Shown here: one piece after another, positions 48,634 through 58,220 of the stretch
How the letters are laid out: the number at the start of each line of letters is the position of its first letter
Numbering within the stretch: the stretch's first letter is position 1
Assembly (NCBI GenBank): GCA_030949385.1
Contig: JAUZSP010000007.1
Span: 131,210-195,209, forward strand
Direction: 5' to 3'
DNA: 64,000 nt
From: Gammaproteobacteria bacterium
GTDB taxonomy: Bacteria > Pseudomonadota > Gammaproteobacteria > JAUZRS01
Notes under the pieces: model-generated
Databases searched by the model: none
What the model was told of the DNA's origin: nothing
Seen by the model: the letters and a program-made list of their open reading frames with translations, nothing else
Made by a program: the position numbers and the translations under genes

Positions 48634-49625
48634 GCGTTAAACAATTGCAACGGCGGCTCCATCAAAGCCGAATACTGCTCCCGCAAGGTCAAAATATGTT
48701 CTTCCCAATATTTAGCCGTATTGAACCAAGGAAAACTGAAGGGGAAAGCCGGATCAGACCAGCGCCGCGCCAACCATGCTGCGTAATGCATGATGCGCAA
48801 GGTACGCAACACCTCGATCAAGGGCAATTCCCGTGGCTCAAAGTGGTGAAACTCATTGTAACCTTCAACAATTTCAGCCAACTGCACCGTTTGGCGCTGA
48901 CGATCACCGGACAACAGCATCCAAATATCCTGAATCGCCGGAGCCATGCGCGCATCATCAAAATCCACCAAAAAAGGCTTCTCATCGCGCCACAAAATAT
49001 TACCCAAATGGCAGTCACCGTGAACGCGCAGATGAGTCACCTCCCCCACCTCCGCCAAACGCTGCTCCATCACCTTAAACAGATCCACACAGAGCGTGTC
49101 GTAAGCCAACTTTAAATCCGAGGGAATCATCTGTTCGCTGATAAACTCAACACTGTCATAACCAAAGTTTTTAATCGTCAGCGTTGGTCGTACCGCAAAC
49201 GGCTGGCGTGCGCCAAGGGCGTGCATCCGCCCCAACAGCTTGCCCATAATGTAGAGGTTATCGAGATTATCCAGCTCCGGCGCATGGCCGCCTTGACGAG
49301 GATAGAGAGAAAAGAAAAAACCGGCGTGCTGAAAAATAGCCTCGCCATCCTCGCTCCTGAGAGGCGCAATCACCGGCAACTCCGCCTCTTTTAACTCAAA
49401 ACAGAACGCCTGCTCCTCCTCAATCTGCGCCTCGCTCCAGCGTTCGGGGCGATAAAACTTAGCGATAATCGGCAGCTCACCCTCAATTCCCACCTGATAA
49501 ACGCGGTTTTCATAGCTGTTTAAGGCCATCACATGACCATCACAACGAAAGCCGTGCGCCTCAATGGCGTCCATCACCGAGTCTGGGGTTAGACGCTCAA
49601 AGGGGTGTTGAGAATTGCTCATCAA
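48630..49625 (-). CDS. srkA: Stress-response kinase A
   Basis: YihE-type eukaryotic-like Ser/Thr kinase that counters envelope-stress death. The 331 residues show DGHVMALNSYENRVYQVGIE, PIIAKFYRPERWSEAQIEEE and the catalytic segment LRVHGDCHLGNILWRDEKPF with LVDFDDARMAPAIQDIWMLL (metal Asp). The start may be 49625 or 49622. It lies one base after the flavoprotein gene. Confidence 0.93.
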   Translation of the reverse strand: MMSNSQHPFERLTPDSVMDAIEAHGFRCDGHVMALNSYENRVYQVGIEGELPIIAKFYRPERWSEAQIEEEQAFCFELKEAELPVIAPLRSEDGEAIFQHAGFFFSLYPRQGGHAPELDNLDNLYIMGKLLGRMHALGARQPFAVRPTLTIKNFGYDSVEFISEQMIPSDLKLAYDTLCVDLFKVMEQRLAEVGEVTHLRVHGDCHLGNILWRDEKPFLVDFDDARMAPAIQDIWMLLSGDRQRQTVQLAEIVEGYNEFHHFEPRELPLIEVLRTLRIMHYAAWLARRWSDPAFPFSFPWFNTAKYWEEHILTLREQYSALMEPPLQLFNA

Positions 49626-50756
49626 CTAACGGTACTGACGCAGATAGAGCTTCTCAAACAGAATTTTTGCCCAATGCAGCGGTTTCATCGAGGGCAACAT
49701 AAAATTGCGTTTCGGCGTACGCGTCACCAACATGCCCGAATCCAACGAATCAACAATGCAGGCCAACTCCACTTTAAAGGTGTGGCTGGCGCTCTCACCG
49801 TTCAACTCGGCCAAGATGTTTTTCGCCGCTGCCGCCGCTTGCAGATCCGCCATGTGCGCCTGCTTGGGCATCCAAGCCGGTCCTGGGAAGCTGCCACAAT
49901 CACCCACTGCGTAGATACGCTCTTGGCCTTCCACTTGGCAAAATTCGTTGGCAGGCAACAAACCACCCGCCGATTTAGGCAGATCGCTCTGCATTAACCA
50001 AGTGCTGCCGCTCATCCCCGGCATAAAGACGATCAGATCGGCGGCAAATTCACCGCCTTCGGTGACCACCGCGCTGTCACTGAAACGTTTCATCTTATGA
50101 CCCAGATGGGTTTCAATGTCCCGATCCGCCATCGCTTTGAGCAAACGCCCAACGGCTTTCTCACCAAGACGTTTGCCCGGCTCCGCCGCAGGTGAGAAAA
50201 AGACCAGCTTGAACTTATCTCGACGGCCTTCATTTTTAAGCTGAGTGTGAATACCGAAGAGAAACTCAAAAATCGGCCCACCGCGCATGGCGCTCGGTTC
50301 ATTGGGGTTGCCACCAAAACCACAGGCGATGGTGCCACCGTCCATCTCTTTGAGACGATCTCGAATTTTTTCAGCGGCTTCCATGCCCTCACAAGGAATT
50401 GCAGCGTTTTCGATCCCCGGCAATTTGCGCAGGTAGCGCCCACCAGAGGCAATCAACAGCGCATCGTTCTCAATCTCACCGTTTTCTGTCAGCAGCAGAC
50501 GACCGCCGTTTTTCACCTCTTTGGCCGCACCTTGATGAAACGTGACCTGCATCTTTTTAAAGAAGTTATCCAGATTGACGGTCAGATCTGCCGCCGTACG
50601 TCGCCCAGAAGGCACCCAAATCAAGCTGGGGTAATAAAAAAATTCCGCTTTTTTGCCCACCACAGTAATCTCCACTTCAGAGTCCTGTTTACGCAGGGTA
50701 CGCACGGCGGTCAAAGCACCAAAACCGGTGCCAACGATGGTAATACGTTTTGTCAT
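49626..50756 (-). CDS. FAD-dependent oxidoreductase resembling sulfide:quinone oxidoreductase
   Basis: Flavoprotein of 376 residues with an N-terminal FAD motif (ITIVGTGFGALTAVRTLRKQ), ATG-like DALLIASGGRYLRKLPGI and IYAVGDCGSFPG. Three cysteines (about 122, 145 and 333) fall near those of SQR, where they handle sulfide sulfur. The C-terminus (PSMKPLHWAKILFEKLYLRQ) is amphipathic, as in membrane-bound SQR. Function as SQR or a FccB-like relative is inference, supported by the DsrS-like neighbour two genes away. Confidence 0.75.
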   Translation of the reverse strand: MTKRITIVGTGFGALTAVRTLRKQDSEVEITVVGKKAEFFYYPSLIWVPSGRRTAADLTVNLDNFFKKMQVTFHQGAAKEVKNGGRLLLTENGEIENDALLIASGGRYLRKLPGIENAAIPCEGMEAAEKIRDRLKEMDGGTIACGFGGNPNEPSAMRGGPIFEFLFGIHTQLKNEGRRDKFKLVFFSPAAEPGKRLGEKAVGRLLKAMADRDIETHLGHKMKRFSDSAVVTEGGEFAADLIVFMPGMSGSTWLMQSDLPKSAGGLLPANEFCQVEGQERIYAVGDCGSFPGPAWMPKQAHMADLQAAAAAKNILAELNGESASHTFKVELACIVDSLDSGMLVTRTPKRNFMLPSMKPLHWAKILFEKLYLRQYR

Positions 50757-50779
50757 AATTCAAACTCCAAAAGGGGGTC

Positions 50780-52372
50780 TCAAATTCCGTTCTGTTCGCG
50801 GGTGGCCAAAAACTGCACCTCCGGCCAACGCTCTTCGGTCATCTGTAAATTAATCCGTGTACTGGCCAAATAGACCCATTCACCGGAGTGATCCTGTGCC
50901 AAATTGGCCGCCACTTTGTTCTGAAACTGCTGAAATAGCTTGTCGTCGTCGCACTTGACCCAGCGAGCCGTCTGCACCGTCACCGCTTCAAACTGACACT
51001 CCACTTTGTATTCGTCTTTGAGCCGTTGCGCCACCACATCAAACTGCAATATTCCCACCGCACCGAGAATCAAATCGTTATTGATGCGCGGTTTAAACAG
51101 CTGTGTCGCGCCCTCTTCACAAAGCTGCGCCAAGCCTTTTTGCAACGCTTTCATCTTCAAGGGGTCTTTGAGGCGCGCACGACGAAACAGTTCAGGGGCA
51201 AAATTGGGGATGCCGGTAAACACCAACTCCTCATTGATACTAAAACTGTCGCCGATGCGAATGCCACCGTGGTTGTGCAAGCCGATGATGTCGCCCGGAT
51301 AGGCGGTCTCAATGTGACCGCGATCCGAAGCCATAAAGGTCACCGCATCGGCAAACTTGACCTCCTTTTTGATCCGTACATGACGCGCCTTCATGCCCTT
51401 TTTATACATTCCCGAACAGATGCGTAAAAAGGCAATGCGATCCCGGTGCTGCGGATCCATATTGGCCTGAATTTTAAAGACAAAACCGCTGAATTTATCG
51501 TCTTCCGGTTTGACTTCACGCAGTGTGGTCTGCCGCGCTTGCGGGGCGGGGGCATGCTGGACAAACTCGTTCAACAGCTCTTCAATGCCGAAGTTATTGA
51601 TCGCCGAACCAAAAAAAACCGGGGTTAACTCCCCTTTGAGATAGGCCTCTTTATCAAATTCATGACTGGCACCGCGCACCAACTCAACCTCCTCGCGCAG
51701 CTCCTCTGCCACCGACTCACCCAACACCTCATCCAAACGCGGGTTATGCAAACCTTGAATCACCTCGCCCTCTTGCATCTTGCCACCGTGAGTGGCACTG
51801 AACAGATGCAGGGTTTCGTACCAGAGATGGAACACCCCTTTGAGACGCTTGCCCATGCCAATCGGCCACGTAACGGGGCTGCAACGGATTTTCAACACCT
51901 CTTCCACTTCGTCCATCAAATCAATCGGATCACGGCCTTCACGATCCAATTTATTGATAAAGGTCATCACCGGCGTATCACGCAAGCGGCAAACCTCCAT
52001 CAATTTTTTCGTGCGCGTTTCCACCCCTTTGGCTACATCAATCACCATCAAGGCGGAATCCACTGCGGTCAAAGTGCGATAGGTGTCCTCAGAAAAATCC
52101 TCATGCCCCGGAGTGTCGAGCAGATTGATAACACACTCTTTATAAGGAAATTGCATTACAGAGGAGGTGACGGAGATGCCACGCTCTTTCTCCATCGTCA
52201 TCCAATCGGAGGTGGCATGGCGCGTCGCTTTTCGGCCTTTAACGCTGCCCGCCATCTGAATCGCACCGCCGTAAAGCAGCAGTTTTTCAGTCAGGGTGGT
52301 TTTACCCGCATCGGGATGGGAGATGATGGCAAACGTGCGACGACGCTGCATCTGTTGCAGAAAATCACTCAT
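50780..52372 (-). CDS. prfC: Peptide chain release factor 3
   Basis: GTPase that removes RF1/RF2 after termination. The 530 residues carry G1 ([20 protein letters not shown]), the G2 region ([15 protein letters not shown]), G3 ([15 protein letters not shown]) and G4 ([13 protein letters not shown]), followed by RF3-specific domains ([20 protein letters not shown]). Confidence 0.96.
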   Translation of the reverse strand: MSDFLQQMQRRRTFAIISHPDAGKTTLTEKLLLYGGAIQMAGSVKGRKATRHATSDWMTMEKERGISVTSSVMQFPYKECVINLLDTPGHEDFSEDTYRTLTAVDSALMVIDVAKGVETRTKKLMEVCRLRDTPVMTFINKLDREGRDPIDLMDEVEEVLKIRCSPVTWPIGMGKRLKGVFHLWYETLHLFSATHGGKMQEGEVIQGLHNPRLDEVLGESVAEELREEVELVRGASHEFDKEAYLKGELTPVFFGSAINNFGIEELLNEFVQHAPAPQARQTTLREVKPEDDKFSGFVFKIQANMDPQHRDRIAFLRICSGMYKKGMKARHVRIKKEVKFADAVTFMASDRGHIETAYPGDIIGLHNHGGIRIGDSFSINEELVFTGIPNFAPELFRRARLKDPLKMKALQKGLAQLCEEGATQLFKPRINNDLILGAVGILQFDVVAQRLKDEYKVECQFEAVTVQTARWVKCDDDKLFQQFQNKVAANLAQDHSGEWVYLASTRINLQMTEERWPEVQFLATREQNGI

Positions 52373-52456
52373 AAAGGGTCACGGCAAACTTGGCAATAGA
52401 AAGGCGGCGGATTATAACAGGAATCCGCAGCAGCCCAATGATGGCTGTTAATCGTC

Positions 52457-52476
52457 GGGCTGAACATGTTCAGCCC
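52457..52476. repeat. Perfect 20-bp palindrome between the dsrS-like gene and prfC
   Basis: GGGCTGAACATGTTCAGCCC is identical on both strands. It lacks a following T-run, so it is not a standard terminator. It could be an operator or a stable RNA hairpin. Confidence 0.6.
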
Positions 52477-52484
52477 TCTCACTC

Positions 52485-53594
52485 TCAACGCAACAACGCA
52501 CACACCTGCAACAGAGGCTCCGTCACCGGCTCCAATTTACGCCGCATCAATGAACCGATAGCATCGCTCTGGCCAAAAATGGGGTTGACCAGATACTCAC
52601 TCACCAAAGAGAGCACCATCACCGCTTTCAACTGCGGCACAAAATCAGCCACATGCCGCAACGCTTCGGACAGATCGGGTTGGCACTGTTTGTCACACAA
52701 CAGATCCACATCCGCTTGCATGATCTGCAAAGAACGCCGCCGCTCTCCATCTTCATAGGGACGCACATCAGCAAAATAATCACCGATGGCGTTCATCAAA
52801 GAGACCACTTCATCCTGATTGGCCGGTTTTTTCATTACCAATTCAACGGTCTTTAAAAAGGCTTGTCCCTGCGCTGAAAGCACCTTTTCTAACAGGGTTA
52901 GGTACGGGTTCTCCTGTTCCAACAACGTCTCTTGCAACTCAGACCACCGGCCATGAGCAGCGGCTTCCATCGGCAATTCATGAGGTTGAGCATGCAGAAA
53001 ACCAACGTAATAGGTGGTTTTACGTTTGGCTTTTTTCCACAGAGTGGCGCGCTGCTCTTCGCTGATCAGATCGGGCTGCAACACCGCGTGAATGGAGTCG
53101 ATCATCGCCTTTGGCGACTCTTCAAAGGGCAAAAATTCCAATAAGAACTCCGCCAACTCCGTCCCCATTGCCCCTTGTGCCACCGCTGGTTTTTTCAGCA
53201 TTCGGCGCGCGTTGTCGGCGCTCTGGCCACACCACCAGACCCTTCGTGCCAGCTCATCGCTCAAAGCCGGAGACTGCGCCACCGCCACCACCGCTTCGGG
53301 TTCCCCCAGCAGCAGCAGCTTTTCCAAGCTGTCTGCTTTGGCCTGCCCCATGCGCGTCCAGCGTCGCAGATAGACCGGATAGCCGCTCGGTGAACCCAGA
53401 AAATGGCTGGAGAACATCTCCCGCACCCATTTGATGTAACGGTCTGGGCGACAGGTGGGCGTTAACGCCACCCGCGCCTCACCCCGTTCGGTGAGGGCGT
53501 AGAGCATCGGTTTTGATTCATCAATGCGCACCGCCTGTAGAGGCTGTGCTAACAAGACATTGAGACGTAAACTGTCTTCTGGAGAGAGTTGCAT
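52485..53594 (-). CDS. dsrS: DsrS-like protein
   Basis: A soluble 369-residue protein beginning MQLSPEDSLRLNVLLAQPLQ, with SHFLGSPSGYPVYLRRWTRM, EKLLLLGEPEAVVAVAQSP, and LVEYLP-like EFLLEFLPFEESPKAMIDSI. From memory this pattern matches DsrS of sulfur-oxidising bacteria, a cytoplasmic protein coded at or near dsr clusters and of uncertain role. No dsrAB genes are in this window. It sits upstream of prfC and downstream of the DUF2442 gene, all on the minus strand. Confidence 0.6.
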   Translation of the reverse strand: MQLSPEDSLRLNVLLAQPLQAVRIDESKPMLYALTERGEARVALTPTCRPDRYIKWVREMFSSHFLGSPSGYPVYLRRWTRMGQAKADSLEKLLLLGEPEAVVAVAQSPALSDELARRVWWCGQSADNARRMLKKPAVAQGAMGTELAEFLLEFLPFEESPKAMIDSIHAVLQPDLISEEQRATLWKKAKRKTTYYVGFLHAQPHELPMEAAAHGRWSELQETLLEQENPYLTLLEKVLSAQGQAFLKTVELVMKKPANQDEVVSLMNAIGDYFADVRPYEDGERRRSLQIMQADVDLLCDKQCQPDLSEALRHVADFVPQLKAVMVLSLVSEYLVNPIFGQSDAIGSLMRRKLEPVTEPLLQVCALLR

Positions 53595-53607
53595 AACTAA
53601 AATAACC

Positions 53608-53880
53608 TTAAAAGATAACTCGCTTTGGTGATTGAATCTGACTTAGGCTCTTTACTACTCTCTCATACAGTGTTTCAGGAGAAACATCCGCACCATTTGG
53701 CCAAGATATTGTTCCACCTTCAATCATGGCCTTTTTAAAAAAAGACCTCTTTCTTAAGGGGAAAAAAACGGGCCCTTTATCCAGATACTTAGAGAAATCA
53801 ATCTCACCAGAAACGCCATTGTCAAATGTGATTTGATAAACATAGTCATTCTTATAATCTATTTCTATCACATCATTCAT
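53608..53880 (-). CDS. DUF2442 protein
   Basis: A 90-residue protein starting at ATG 53880 ([20 protein letters not shown]), with [14 protein letters not shown] and a [16 protein letters not shown] tail, the DUF2442 pattern. A longer frame to 53922 is less likely. The start overlaps the end of a DUF4160 fragment. DUF4160-DUF2442 pairs occur as mobile two-gene modules that are often suspected to be toxin-antitoxin-like; here only the second gene is complete. Confidence 0.75.
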   Translation of the reverse strand: MNDVIEIDYKNDYVYQITFDNGVSGEIDFSKYLDKGPVFFPLRKRSFFKKAMIEGGTISWPNGADVSPETLYERVVKSLSQIQSPKRVIF

Positions 53881-53971
53881 ATTCCACATAATCTGCATGA
53901 AAATGCGGTGGATTATGTTCATCGTAGAACATCCTAATTATAATCCCAAAAAACCTCGATATTTCTGGCAT
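53873..53971 (-). pseudogene. Truncated DUF4160 gene
   Basis: The frame from 53971 gives [20 protein letters not shown] and [12 protein letters not shown], 32 residues, then stops. Complete DUF4160 proteins run to about 80 residues. The reading runs straight into DUF2442, so the C-terminal half has been lost. The fragment may still be translated and couple to DUF2442. Confidence 0.65.
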
Positions 53972-53984
53972 CAGTACGCTCCCA

Positions 53985-55265
53985 CTAATTGAGTTGAACC
54001 CGCTGCCCCCAAGGCACCCTTTTTTTACCTTTAATCAACCAGATCACCTGATAGGGCGGCGCATATTCAGGAAATTTACCCAACCCATCGGTGAAATAGA
54101 TCAACAGGTCAGGCTGACGATCCTGTGTTTCCCACCAGGAAAACATCGGTTTAAACGCCGTACCACCGCCACCTTTAAAACTTTTTGGCAACACGATCTC
54201 TTCCCACGGCTCAAAACACCACGGGCCCTCTTTTGCCAATTTGGCATCGCAGGCGTGCAACGTGATGCGGGCGCGCATCTGGCCTTTAATCGCGTTGATC
54301 TCGGCCAGAAACGTGGCCAGTTCCTTGTCGCCCACGGAACCGCTCACATCCAGCGCCACCGCCAGATTAATCTGCGCGCTGCGCAAACTGGGGTAGATGG
54401 CCGGATCACCACGGCGAGTGGAAGGACGGGTGTAGCTGTAATCGTCCCGTGCCGTGGCCGAAACGTAACGCGCCAACATCATTCGCCACGGCAGTTGCGG
54501 CTGCAACATAAAATCCACCGTGCGCGCCATGTTGCCGCCCATTTTACCCGCCTGCATCGCCTGTTGAGCCGCACCGGCCAACCGCTGTTGCCACTGCACT
54601 GCCAGAGAATCCCGCTCTTCTTGCAGCAGCGGTGGCGGACGTTTGGCCAAACCATCTGAGCCTTGTTCGGGCGAATTGGACTGCCCCTGACCGCCGTTGT
54701 TTTGCTCTGTGTCTAACTCCGGCTTTGTCTGCCCACCGTCACCTGCGGAAGGTGAGTTACTGGAGGGTGGTTTATCCCCCACGCCGCCCTGCTGACCGCC
54801 ACCGTCTTGGTTTTCTTGATCGTAAATATGATCGTCCAGCGGTTTAAGATTCTCCTCCTCTTTGATGCAAGGGTAGATCTCTTCGGCGCTCATGCCTTCA
54901 AATTCACGCAGCAGCAAGCTACCAGGTGGCGGCATCAACCCCTCTTTCAACAGCAGTGGGTTGATGGCGTAATCACAGGCCACATCCCAACGGGCTTTGA
55001 GCCGATGTTGACGGCGAACAAAATGAGACAAACCGCAGTGCAGCGCCTCATGGCAGAGGACAAACTGCACCTCTTCAGGTCGCAACGCTTCGATGAATTC
55101 GGGATTGTAATAGAACGTACGCGCATCGGTGGCGGTGGTTTTACACCACTCTGGCTGCGCGGCCACCATCGGCAGCCGCAGCACCAACGCACCCAAAAAA
55201 GGCTTGTCCAAAATAAGACGGGTGCGAGCGGCGCTCAGACGTTGTTCAATCGCTTTCAGATCCAT
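53985..55265 (-). CDS. VWA-like protein with N-terminal metallopeptidase domain (DUF2201)
   Basis: Partner of the MoxR ATPase upstream. The start is ATG 55265 (MDLKAIEQRLSAARTRLILD); a TTG at 55283 would add six residues. The 426 residues begin with a DUF2201 metallopeptidase-like domain (FVLCHEALHCGLSHFV, HExxH-like), then a Gly/Gln-rich linker (about residues 150-215) and a VWA-like domain with the metal motif (NLAVALDVSGSVGDKELATF). Together with MoxR it could form an assembly or metal-insertion machine; the target is unknown. Confidence 0.85.
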   Translation of the reverse strand: MDLKAIEQRLSAARTRLILDKPFLGALVLRLPMVAAQPEWCKTTATDARTFYYNPEFIEALRPEEVQFVLCHEALHCGLSHFVRRQHRLKARWDVACDYAINPLLLKEGLMPPPGSLLLREFEGMSAEEIYPCIKEEENLKPLDDHIYDQENQDGGGQQGGVGDKPPSSNSPSAGDGGQTKPELDTEQNNGGQGQSNSPEQGSDGLAKRPPPLLQEERDSLAVQWQQRLAGAAQQAMQAGKMGGNMARTVDFMLQPQLPWRMMLARYVSATARDDYSYTRPSTRRGDPAIYPSLRSAQINLAVALDVSGSVGDKELATFLAEINAIKGQMRARITLHACDAKLAKEGPWCFEPWEEIVLPKSFKGGGGTAFKPMFSWWETQDRQPDLLIYFTDGLGKFPEYAPPYQVIWLIKGKKRVPWGQRVQLN

Positions 55266-55272
55266 AAACGGC

Positions 55273-56319
55273 TCAATTGTCAAACAACATCAAATCCGCA
55301 ATGTCCTTCGCCCAGTCGGCAAACTCCGGCACACTGAACAGTTCAGCACCGATGGCACGGTGCATGTCCGAAACCAACATCACCCCCATCTCTTTTTGAC
55401 GAAACTGTTTCGCGTACTCCAAAATAGCGCCGAAAACCGCCTGCGCGTGCTCGCTCTCTTTGGCGCGAATCGCGCGCCCCACCAAGGCCGTGGCCACGGC
55501 GTATTGCAGATCAATCTCTTCTGGTACCAACACCGCTTCGCCACGCAAAATGGCATCCAGATCAGGCATCTGATCCAAGCTGGCGATAAAGGCATTCAAC
55601 TCAATGCCCGCCGCCGGGCCGACACAAGCTTGCAGGGAGCCGAGCAACAACTGCGGATGGTGCAGAAATTTCTGCAACGCCCGATGGGTAAATTCCCACG
55701 AACGCGGCGAAGGAAAGGCCATCGGGTTGTGTGCTGGATCAAAATCAAACAGCAGTTCAGGACGGAAACGCAAAAAGGCGATCACCCGCTCATCAATGCC
55801 CTCTTGGTAAGCCCAAGCGACCCAATCGTCCAGATTGACCTCCACCTCAAAATGAGAAAACCGATTCGCCAAGGGTGCGGGCATGGCGTAAGTCACGCCG
55901 CGATCCCCTTGCCGATTGCCCGCCGCCACAATCGCCCAACCTTCCGGCACACGGTAGTTGCCCAGACGACGATCCAAGATCAACTGATAAGCCGCCGCCG
56001 ACACACTCGGTGGCGCGGAGGTGATCTCATCCAAAAAAAGGATGCCTTTCGGGCCATGAGTTTTTGAGTTGGGCAGCATGGAGGGCACCGCCCATTCCAC
56101 CTGTTCACCGTCCCGAAAAGGAATGCCACGCAGGTCTGATGGTTCCATCTGCGAAAGACGAATGTCAATCACTGGCACTTGGTGGGATTCCGCCACCTGA
56201 ACCACGATCTGCGATTTGCCCACTCCAGGCGGACCCCACAACATCACAGGGGTGTGATGACCCGTCGAGGCACCGAGAAACTCTTGATCCAAGACCGAAG
56301 CGATAAACGCGGGGCGCAT
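55273..56319 (-). CDS. MoxR-type AAA ATPase
   Basis: A 348-residue AAA+ ATPase. Walker A is MLWGPPGVGKSQIVVQVAES, Walker B is GILFLDEITSAPPSVSAAAY, and sensor 1 is GWAIVAAGNRQGDRGV. The next gene codes for the VWA partner, 7 bp downstream. MoxR-VWA pairs act as chaperones for cofactor insertion or complex assembly; the client is unknown. Confidence 0.88.
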   Translation of the reverse strand: MRPAFIASVLDQEFLGASTGHHTPVMLWGPPGVGKSQIVVQVAESHQVPVIDIRLSQMEPSDLRGIPFRDGEQVEWAVPSMLPNSKTHGPKGILFLDEITSAPPSVSAAAYQLILDRRLGNYRVPEGWAIVAAGNRQGDRGVTYAMPAPLANRFSHFEVEVNLDDWVAWAYQEGIDERVIAFLRFRPELLFDFDPAHNPMAFPSPRSWEFTHRALQKFLHHPQLLLGSLQACVGPAAGIELNAFIASLDQMPDLDAILRGEAVLVPEEIDLQYAVATALVGRAIRAKESEHAQAVFGAILEYAKQFRQKEMGVMLVSDMHRAIGAELFSVPEFADWAKDIADLMLFDN

Positions 56320-56322
56320 GAC

Positions 56323-56751
56323 TTAAAAGCCCGCCTTTTTGTACCACTCTTTCGCCGCTTCGGGGTTTTTCTCAATCCCATTGCCCTCTTCGTACATCAT
56401 CGCCAGCGTGGTTTGGGATCCCACCAAACCTTGCTCCGCTGCGAGGGTGAACCATTTCACCGCTTCTGCGCCGTTTTTCACCGCACAGTCGCCCTCCATA
56501 AACATAAAACCCAAACCGTGCTGAGCAATGGCCAGACCTTGCTTCGCTGAGGCTGTCATCCAGCGATACGCTTCCGCCTGATTCGGCGGTGTGCCTAAAC
56601 CGTTCTGATACATGATCGCCACCCGATGCTGTGCATCGGCGTCACCCTGTTCGGCGATGGCGGATAAAAATTGCATCGCACGGGAAAATTCTTTGGCCTC
56701 AAATGCGGCCATGCCACTGGCCAGCTCCATATTAATCTCGTTCTCACTCAC
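56323..56751 (-). CDS. Sel1/TPR-repeat protein
   Basis: A 142-residue protein with about three Sel1 repeats (AIAEQGDADAQHRVAIMYQN; QAEAYRWMTASAKQGLAIAQ; AVKWFTLAAEQGLVGSQTTL). It has no signal peptide, so it is probably cytoplasmic and binds proteins. It lies 3 bp before moxR and may be part of that module. Its ATG is 270 bp from a divergent gene. Confidence 0.85.
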   Translation of the reverse strand: MSENEINMELASGMAAFEAKEFSRAMQFLSAIAEQGDADAQHRVAIMYQNGLGTPPNQAEAYRWMTASAKQGLAIAQHGLGFMFMEGDCAVKNGAEAVKWFTLAAEQGLVGSQTTLAMMYEEGNGIEKNPEAAKEWYKKAGF

Positions 56752-57021
56752 CGCAGGTACTCCTCAATTTTTGTCAAACGACCCAGTTTCGGTCACAATA
56801 GCCAAGTCTTTTACTCGGACATTTGCGCACGGATCATATATAAACCTATCCCTTTTAGGTATATCCCCGAAGGGAGAAAGACAGGATTACTGCCTTCCCC
56901 CCTCTATGGGGATATACAGCCTAAGCCTAGGGTTTTGTATGCTTCCTGCCCCAAAATGTGAGTTTGTGGTGTCATTTTCCCATTCACTCAAATTGAAACC
57001 CTTTTTTACTGAGGAATCGCC
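56752..57021 (+). promoter_or_regulatory. Divergent promoter region with a large hairpin in the TrpD2-like gene leader
   Basis: GTATATCCCC at 56859-56868 pairs perfectly with GGGGATATAC at 56908-56917. Inside, GAAGG pairs with CCTTC and CAG with CTG; outside, TTAG and CTAA extend it. Upstream lies the AT-rich stretch CATATATAAA, possibly a -10 element. This would be a structured leader of the next plus gene, but a function is not known. Confidence 0.55.
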
Positions 57022-58149
57022 ATGTCGGCGCAATTGATCGAAACCAGTGACCTGCAAGCCAATATGCGCACCTGCATCCAAAAAGTCGCTACCGGCCCCG
57101 AGTACAGCAAGGACCTCTCCTTTGAAGAAGCTCATGCGGCGCTCACTTTGGTCATGCAAGGCGAAGCCGATCCGGTACAGACCGCCGTATTGCTGATCGC
57201 CATGCGCATGAAGCGCGAAGTGAACGAAGAGTACATGGGTACTCTGCAAGCGATCATCGACCACAGCAGCACCGCCATTGCCGAAGTGGACGAAGTGATT
57301 GACATCGCTGACCCTTACGATGGCCAAGTACGCGGCCTGTTGATTGCGCCCTTTTTGCCTGCGCTGTTGGCCGCCTGTGGCTATCCGTCGGTTTCTCACG
57401 GTGCGCAGAGCATCGGGCCTAAATTTGGTGTCACTCATCGCCAAGTGCTGCACGCGGCTGGTGCCAATGTGGATCTCTCACCAACCGCTGCCGCTCTGCG
57501 CCTCAGCGATGAGAACGTCGGCTGGGCCTATGTGGATCAAAGCCATTATTGCCCAGCGATGCACAATTTGGTTGAGCTGCGCCAGCGCATCGTTAAACGC
57601 CAAGTGCTGACCACGGTAGAGGTTTTGGTCGGGCCGATTCGCGGTCGCCAAAAGACCCATCTGCTCACCGGCTTTGTGCATAAGGCCTATCCGCCCATCT
57701 ACGCCCATCTGGCACGGTACGCAGGCTTCAGCAGCGCAGCGATTGTGCGCGGCGTGGAAGGCGGCATCATCCCCTCTTTGCAACAACCCGCCAAAGTACA
57801 TCACTACCACGATAAAGGCGAAGAACAAGAGTGGCAGATCACGCCACAAAGTATGGGCATTGAGCAAAGCACCCGCGCGGTGCCGCTGCCCAAAGACCTG
57901 CCCCCCGCTGTGGCGCAGAGCAACTCCAGTATTAATCTTGATGCGGCAGCGGAAGCCGCCGCAGAGACAGGTGTCGCTGCTCTGCAAGGCACAACAGGTC
58001 CCGCTTTTGATGCACTGGTTTACGCCGCTTCGATTATGCTTACCCACCTCAAAAAGTACGACTCACTGGCGGATGCCGGTCAAGCCGTGCGTGAGGTGAT
58101 CAACTCCGGTGCTGCCATTGCTCGCTTTGAAGCGGGTCTGGCGGACTGA
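57022..58149 (+). CDS. TrpD2/YbiB-like protein (glycosyltransferase family 3)
   Basis: A 375-residue relative of anthranilate phosphoribosyltransferase (TrpD) that lacks a trp operon context. The helical N-domain (MQGEADPVQTAVLLIAMRMK) precedes the phosphoribosyl-type fold (LLAACGYPSVSHGAQSIGPK; HNLVELRQRIVKRQVLTTVE). The first Gly-rich loop expected in TrpD (KHGN..) is not seen, so the enzyme activity is doubtful, as for E. coli YbiB, which binds nucleic acid. It is followed by an RMF-like gene. Confidence 0.8.
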   Translation: MSAQLIETSDLQANMRTCIQKVATGPEYSKDLSFEEAHAALTLVMQGEADPVQTAVLLIAMRMKREVNEEYMGTLQAIIDHSSTAIAEVDEVIDIADPYDGQVRGLLIAPFLPALLAACGYPSVSHGAQSIGPKFGVTHRQVLHAAGANVDLSPTAAALRLSDENVGWAYVDQSHYCPAMHNLVELRQRIVKRQVLTTVEVLVGPIRGRQKTHLLTGFVHKAYPPIYAHLARYAGFSSAAIVRGVEGGIIPSLQQPAKVHHYHDKGEEQEWQITPQSMGIEQSTRAVPLPKDLPPAVAQSNSSINLDAAAEAAAETGVAALQGTTGPAFDALVYAASIMLTHLKKYDSLADAGQAVREVINSGAAIARFEAGLAD

Positions 58150-58220
58150 TTTTTTTTACTAACCCCTGTGTTTTTAATTTCGTTGACTCAACGAATCCAG
58201 ACTCTCTAAAGGAGATTACA

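Noticed and set aside
55129-56067. Plus-strand open frame of 312 residues over moxR
   Set aside because: Antisense shadow of the AAA ATPase; no signature and no plausible start.
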